DNA of 33,985 nt, taken from the NCBI GenBank assembly GCA_902796225.1, contig CADBOO010000059.1, positions 1-33,985 of the forward strand, read 5' to 3'. Positions 31,525 through 33,985 of the stretch are shown piece after piece. Numbering within the stretch: position 1 is the stretch's first letter; the number at the start of each line of letters is the position of its first letter. Below the pieces are notes generated by a model that was not told the DNA's origin, did not search any database, and was given only the letters and a program-made list of their open reading frames with translations. Source of the DNA: an uncultured Ruminococcus sp. (GTDB lineage: Bacteria > Bacillota > Clostridia > Oscillospirales > Acutalibacteraceae). The position numbers and the translations under genes were made by a program.

Positions 31525-31574
31525 TAACTAAAGTTATTACCTTGCACCCCTTTAAAGGTTAATAACTATAGTTA
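31525..31574. promoter_or_regulatory. Pair of second-type palindromes before the Cro-like gene
   Basis: taactaaagtta (31525-31536) and taactatagtta (31563-31574) share the core taact-aa/at-agtta and differ from the repressor operators. They may bind the Cro/Ner-like protein encoded just downstream. Confidence 0.5.
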
Positions 31575-31614
31575 ATGGTAACACATTTGTAATCATATTA
31601 CAAGGAGGAATTTT

Positions 31615-31821
31615 ATGAATTTTGGCAAGAACTGCAAGACGCTCCGCGAGAGTCGCGGAATGTCTCAGAGCGAATTAGCTGACAAGGTCGGGGTAAGACC
31701 GCCGATGATCAATTACATCGAGGCGGGAACGAAGCTGCCGTCTTTAGCACTCGGATTAAGAATTGCAGATATTCTCGGCACTACTGTCGATGAACTTTGT
31801 CGAGGTGATCTTTGCGCATGA
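31615..31821 (+). CDS. Cro/Ner-like helix-turn-helix protein
   Basis: A 68-residue XRE-type regulator made up almost only of the DNA-binding domain: LRESRGMSQSELADKVGVRPPMINYIEAGTKLPSL with helix-turn-helix residues about 16-37. The start follows caaggagg. Its position as first rightward gene opposite a protease-type repressor is that of Cro in lambdoid phages or Ner in Mu. Its stop overlaps the next start (ATGA). Confidence 0.9.
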   Translation: MNFGKNCKTLRESRGMSQSELADKVGVRPPMINYIEAGTKLPSLALGLRIADILGTTVDELCRGDLCA

Positions 31822-32354
31822 GTCTAGATAAAGGCGTCGTTATCGACATCAACTTCCTTGATGGTTCACAATCTGAATCACCTCAACCCGCTTATAGCTA
31901 TCATAACGCACAATTAAAAATACTGTGTCGAGGTAAACGTGTTGATAACGGAGAATGGATAATCGGATACGTTTATCGACTAAACGAAAACTTAAACCCA
32001 TTCATTATGTTGTTCGATGGTCATGGGGTATCGTATGAAGTTGATCCATCTACTATTGGACAATGTACCGGGATCCAAGATGCACGTGATAATCTAATTT
32101 TTGTAGGAGATCTAGTTTCCCCCATTCATAAATGGATGAATGAAGAGCATGGTGAATCCGTTGGTATTGTTAAGTTTGGAAAATACAATGGCTTTTGCAG
32201 AGATGAGATAGGCTTTTATGTTGACTGGATATCAGCATCCAAATGGCGACATGATTTGGGCTTTTGGGAAGATGAAAAATCACTCGTTATCATAGGAAAC
32301 ATTGATAAGTCATTAAAGAACACTGGAAAAAGGAGGATTCCGAATGACACTTGA
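31818..32354 (+). CDS. YopX-family phage protein
   Basis: A 178-residue protein of unknown function. It shows the YopX order of motifs: LKILCRGKRVDNGEWIIGYV, VDPSTIGQCTGIQDARDNLIFVGDLV, a GIVKFGKYNGF strand and a final WEDEKSLVIIGNI. YopX proteins are common in Gram-positive phages near the early region. The ATG at 31818 overlaps the upstream stop and uses gaggtgat inside the cro-like gene as ribosome binding site. The codon use is AT-rich compared with the host part of the window. Confidence 0.85.
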   Translation: MSLDKGVVIDINFLDGSQSESPQPAYSYHNAQLKILCRGKRVDNGEWIIGYVYRLNENLNPFIMLFDGHGVSYEVDPSTIGQCTGIQDARDNLIFVGDLVSPIHKWMNEEHGESVGIVKFGKYNGFCRDEIGFYVDWISASKWRHDLGFWEDEKSLVIIGNIDKSLKNTGKRRIPNDT

Positions 32355-32916
32355 TGAAGCAATCGAACATTGCAGAGAAAAAGAGAACTGCTCAGTGTGT
32401 GGACAAGAACACAAACAGCTAAGGCTGTGGCTCGAAGAATTGAAAGAAAGGAGAAGAGATATGAGACCTGAAACTTTAAGACCCTGCATGATCGACGAAA
32501 ACGAAACCGCTTTTTTCCATGAATGGACACACAGATCCCAGGTTATTGAACCTTCACCTTTAGTCGGTGGTCATCCCGGCGGTGTGGTGTCAAGAACTTT
32601 CGCCATTGTGGAATTCTTAGACGGTTCCGTCGACATTGTTGATCCTCCGCTCATCCGTTTTACTGATATCAAGGTTATGAATGACTGCGAGAATAGCAAA
32701 GAAGCCCCGTACATAACACGGGACCTCCTCAATGAAACTATTGCATACTTGGCAGAACACCATGCGTTTAGTATGGAAGACGGACAGTTGGCTTATCACC
32801 ATGACCGCGTTCCTGAGAATTCAGTAAGAGTATGCAACGGCAGGTCAAAACTGATATCGAGGATTAAAAGTTTTTTCGAGAAAACGTCGGCAGACCCTTC
32901 AACCAGTAATCGTTAA
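32344..32916 (+). CDS. Phage hypothetical protein, apparently two units in one frame
   Basis: A 190-residue frame starting inside the YopX gene (11-base overlap; aaaaaggagg-like signal at 32326). Residues 1-38 (MTLDEAIEHC, then Cys16/Cys19 and QLRLWLEELKERR) look like a small separate phage protein. Residue 40 is a Met at 32461 with its own strong signal gaaaggaga, and begins a second unit (RPCMIDENETAFFHEW, GGHPGGVVSRTFAIVEF). Either the full protein or a second internal product, or both, may be made. Functions are unknown. The last 53 bases overlap the convergent gene. Confidence 0.65.
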   Translation: MTLDEAIEHCREKENCSVCGQEHKQLRLWLEELKERRRDMRPETLRPCMIDENETAFFHEWTHRSQVIEPSPLVGGHPGGVVSRTFAIVEFLDGSVDIVDPPLIRFTDIKVMNDCENSKEAPYITRDLLNETIAYLAEHHAFSMEDGQLAYHHDRVPENSVRVCNGRSKLISRIKSFFEKTSADPSTSNR

Positions 32917-33256
32917 GCAATGTAATAAAATTCGTTTTTGGGGAATTCGACGGAAGCCGGATATCATGATTTGATTCTAGGTATTCCCATAGCACGTGAT
33001 AACGACAATACAGATCAAACATGAGATCGCAGGATTGTTGAAGATATAGATTAGTCAGTTCATCCAGATTTTCTAAATGTTCGCTCAAATCTTTTACAAG
33101 TTGATCTGTTTCCTTATAAGGTTGAATTCTAACCTTATCCGTGCCAATAAGACGGTCGAATAGTCCAGTGTATTTTACATAAAAACTATCGGTAAAGAAT
33201 AAAGCGTCGAAAATTGGTTCAAAGTCATAAAGTATCGTGCTGCTTTTATATTTCAT
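32864..33256 (-). CDS. Hypothetical protein, leftward gene inside the phage early region
   Basis: A 130-residue acidic, helical protein with many Leu, Tyr and Asp and no motif that I recognise. The ATG at 33256 is preceded by a very strong gaaaggaggtg. Its 3' end overlaps the end of the rightward gene at 32344-32916 by 53 bases, so the two transcripts would be antisense to each other. A lone reversed gene between the repressor and transposase genes is a typical site for an accessory (moron-type) gene. Confidence 0.7.
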   Translation of the reverse strand: MKYKSSTILYDFEPIFDALFFTDSFYVKYTGLFDRLIGTDKVRIQPYKETDQLVKDLSEHLENLDELTNLYLQQSCDLMFDLYCRYHVLWEYLESNHDIRLPSNSPKTNFITLLNDYWLKGLPTFSRKNF

Positions 33257-33329
33257 TTTGTGCACCTCCTTTCTGGAACTATCATACCACAAAGTCGGAA
33301 CCGCTACAAGTCAGTTGATTGGAGTTTAT

Positions 33330-33503
33330 ATGTATTTTATCACGGAGTATTATGACCCTCTTATTGATTTTGATATCATACTCGATCCAGAGGATTATCT
33401 GATCAGACGACTTCACCGCGCGGTCTTTTGCGTGAGAGTCCTCTGTCAGGTCAGAAGATATCGCCGAATAATCGAATGCCGCAGCAGATCGCCCCCGCTG
33501 TGA
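33330..33503 (+). CDS. Possible 57-residue hypothetical protein
   Basis: The frame begins MYFITEYYDPLIDFDIILDP after tggag (33319-33323) and ends in a basic tail. Nothing is recognised. An overlapping minus-strand frame exists (33282-33545) without a good start, so this reading is preferred, but weakly. Confidence 0.35.
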   Translation: MYFITEYYDPLIDFDIILDPEDYLIRRLHRAVFCVRVLCQVRRYRRIIECRSRSPPL

Positions 33504-33649
33504 GCCATATAGCACGGGGCAAATGAATATTAATCTTGAATGCACAGTCGAAACCGCCTTACCGGAAACACTGCGATATATCCGGTAAGACGGTCAACAG
33601 GAAATGACCTACCTGTTCTGATGATGACAGGTCAAAAGGAAGTGATGGC
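33504..33649. other. Spacer before the transposase gene with two inverted repeats
   Basis: cttaccgg / ccggtaag (33558-33589) and acctgt / acaggt (33610-33633) can form hairpins; the second lies just ahead of the ribosome binding site of the transposase gene. A 21-codon frame at 33523 has only a poor ribosome binding site. Confidence 0.4.
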
Positions 33650-33985
33650 TTGATTTATCTCACAATCAAAGAGGTAGCAGATGCAAGAGGCGTTTCAGAA
33701 CGATATATTCAGAGGCTGGCATCTACAGGTGTTATTCTAAGCAAGGTTCAACCAACGAGAAACAATATTAAGAAGTATCTGATCCCGCTGACCGAGCTGA
33801 CGGAAGAAGAACAGCTTCAGTATTACCGGAAAAATAACATTCCGGTACCGGAGGAGCTTCTCCCGAAAAAGGATACAAAGGCAAGACGCCAGCGCCGAAC
33901 GCTTGAGCAGTTCACAGCCGATCAGCGCGAAGAGATCGCTGACTGGATACGGATAATCAAGGAATGGGAAAGCTACTGCGCGAGA
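33650..33985 (+). CDS. Mu-type transposase, N-terminal part (cut by window end)
   Basis: 112 codons are open to the last base of the window. The start is TTG at 33650, eight bases after aaaaggaag. Residues 1-50 look like a MerR/excisionase-style helix-turn-helix (LTIKEVADARGVSERYIQRLASTG). The part RRTLEQFTADQREEIADWIRIIKEWESYCAR is like the region before the catalytic core of phage Mu MuA-type transposases, where a conserved W-E-x-Y/F-R pattern occurs. The DDE catalytic core is beyond the window. With the repressor and Cro/Ner-like genes upstream this gives the Mu early order. Confidence 0.65.
   Translation, partial: MIYLTIKEVADARGVSERYIQRLASTGVILSKVQPTRNNIKKYLIPLTELTEEEQLQYYRKNNIPVPEELLPKKDTKARRQRRTLEQFTADQREEIADWIRIIKEWESYCAR

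Noticed and set aside
33523-33588. 21-codon frame before the transposase gene
   Set aside because: Poor ribosome binding site and overlap with an inverted repeat; too little to support a gene.

Overview
The window looks like the chromosome of an anaerobic, spore-forming member of the Clostridia, probably of the Oscillospiraceae/Ruminococcaceae type. Supporting signs are a forespore sigma factor SigG, a flavodiiron protein fused to flavin reductase and rubredoxin, a CBS/DRTGG inorganic pyrophosphatase, meso-diaminopimelate dehydrogenase, a T-box leader, many aggagg-type ribosome binding sites, TTG/GTG starts and a fairly GC-rich backbone. The species cannot be named from the sequence alone.

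Layout. 1-401: a tRNA-Val(GAC) gene on the minus strand with its terminator, plus a 231-bp-spaced duplication carrying pieces of the tRNA 3' end. 561-1430: a DUF11 surface-type protein. 1559-3442: a tryptophan T-box, a ten-codon peptide ORF ending in Trp, and a TrpB2-type tryptophan synthase beta chain. 3655-5982: rubredoxin and the flavodiiron fusion (minus), divergent from a small four-cysteine DUF6472 protein. 6068-8005: a pair of CHR-domain transporters and an aquaporin. 8105-10872: VanZ-like protein, alanine dehydrogenase and SigG (minus). 11007-17375: SNF2 helicase, RmuC, a triple-S1 protein, a lipoprotein cyclophilin and a HAD hydrolase. 17490-20740: a sulfur block (minus) in which nifS-nifU and metY have near-identical promoters that contain the same inverted-repeat operator; metY is also preceded by a 35-codon leader peptide ORF and a classical attenuator. 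20895-23708: pyrophosphatase and diaminopimelate dehydrogenase (minus). 23911-25886: a coupled alpha-oxoamine synthase and short-chain dehydrogenase, a candidate sphingoid-base pair. 26243-30211: four adjacent zinc-ribbon proteins, three of them membrane anchored.

From about 30.55 kb to the end the DNA is more AT-rich and has phage layout: a leftward LexA-like repressor, operators lying inside a rightward promoter, a Cro/Ner-like regulator, a YopX protein, small unknown proteins, and at the right edge the N-terminal part of a Mu-type transposase. This order matches the left, early end of a Mu-like transposable prophage; its right end lies outside the window.

Most interesting points: the metY leader peptide with its Met/Cys-rich segment and mutually exclusive hairpins; the shared iron-sulfur/sulfur operator; the double leader (T-box plus Trp-ending peptide) in front of trpB2; the oxoamine synthase-reductase pair; the zinc-ribbon membrane cluster with short tandem repeats; and the tRNA-derived inverted repeats at the left edge.
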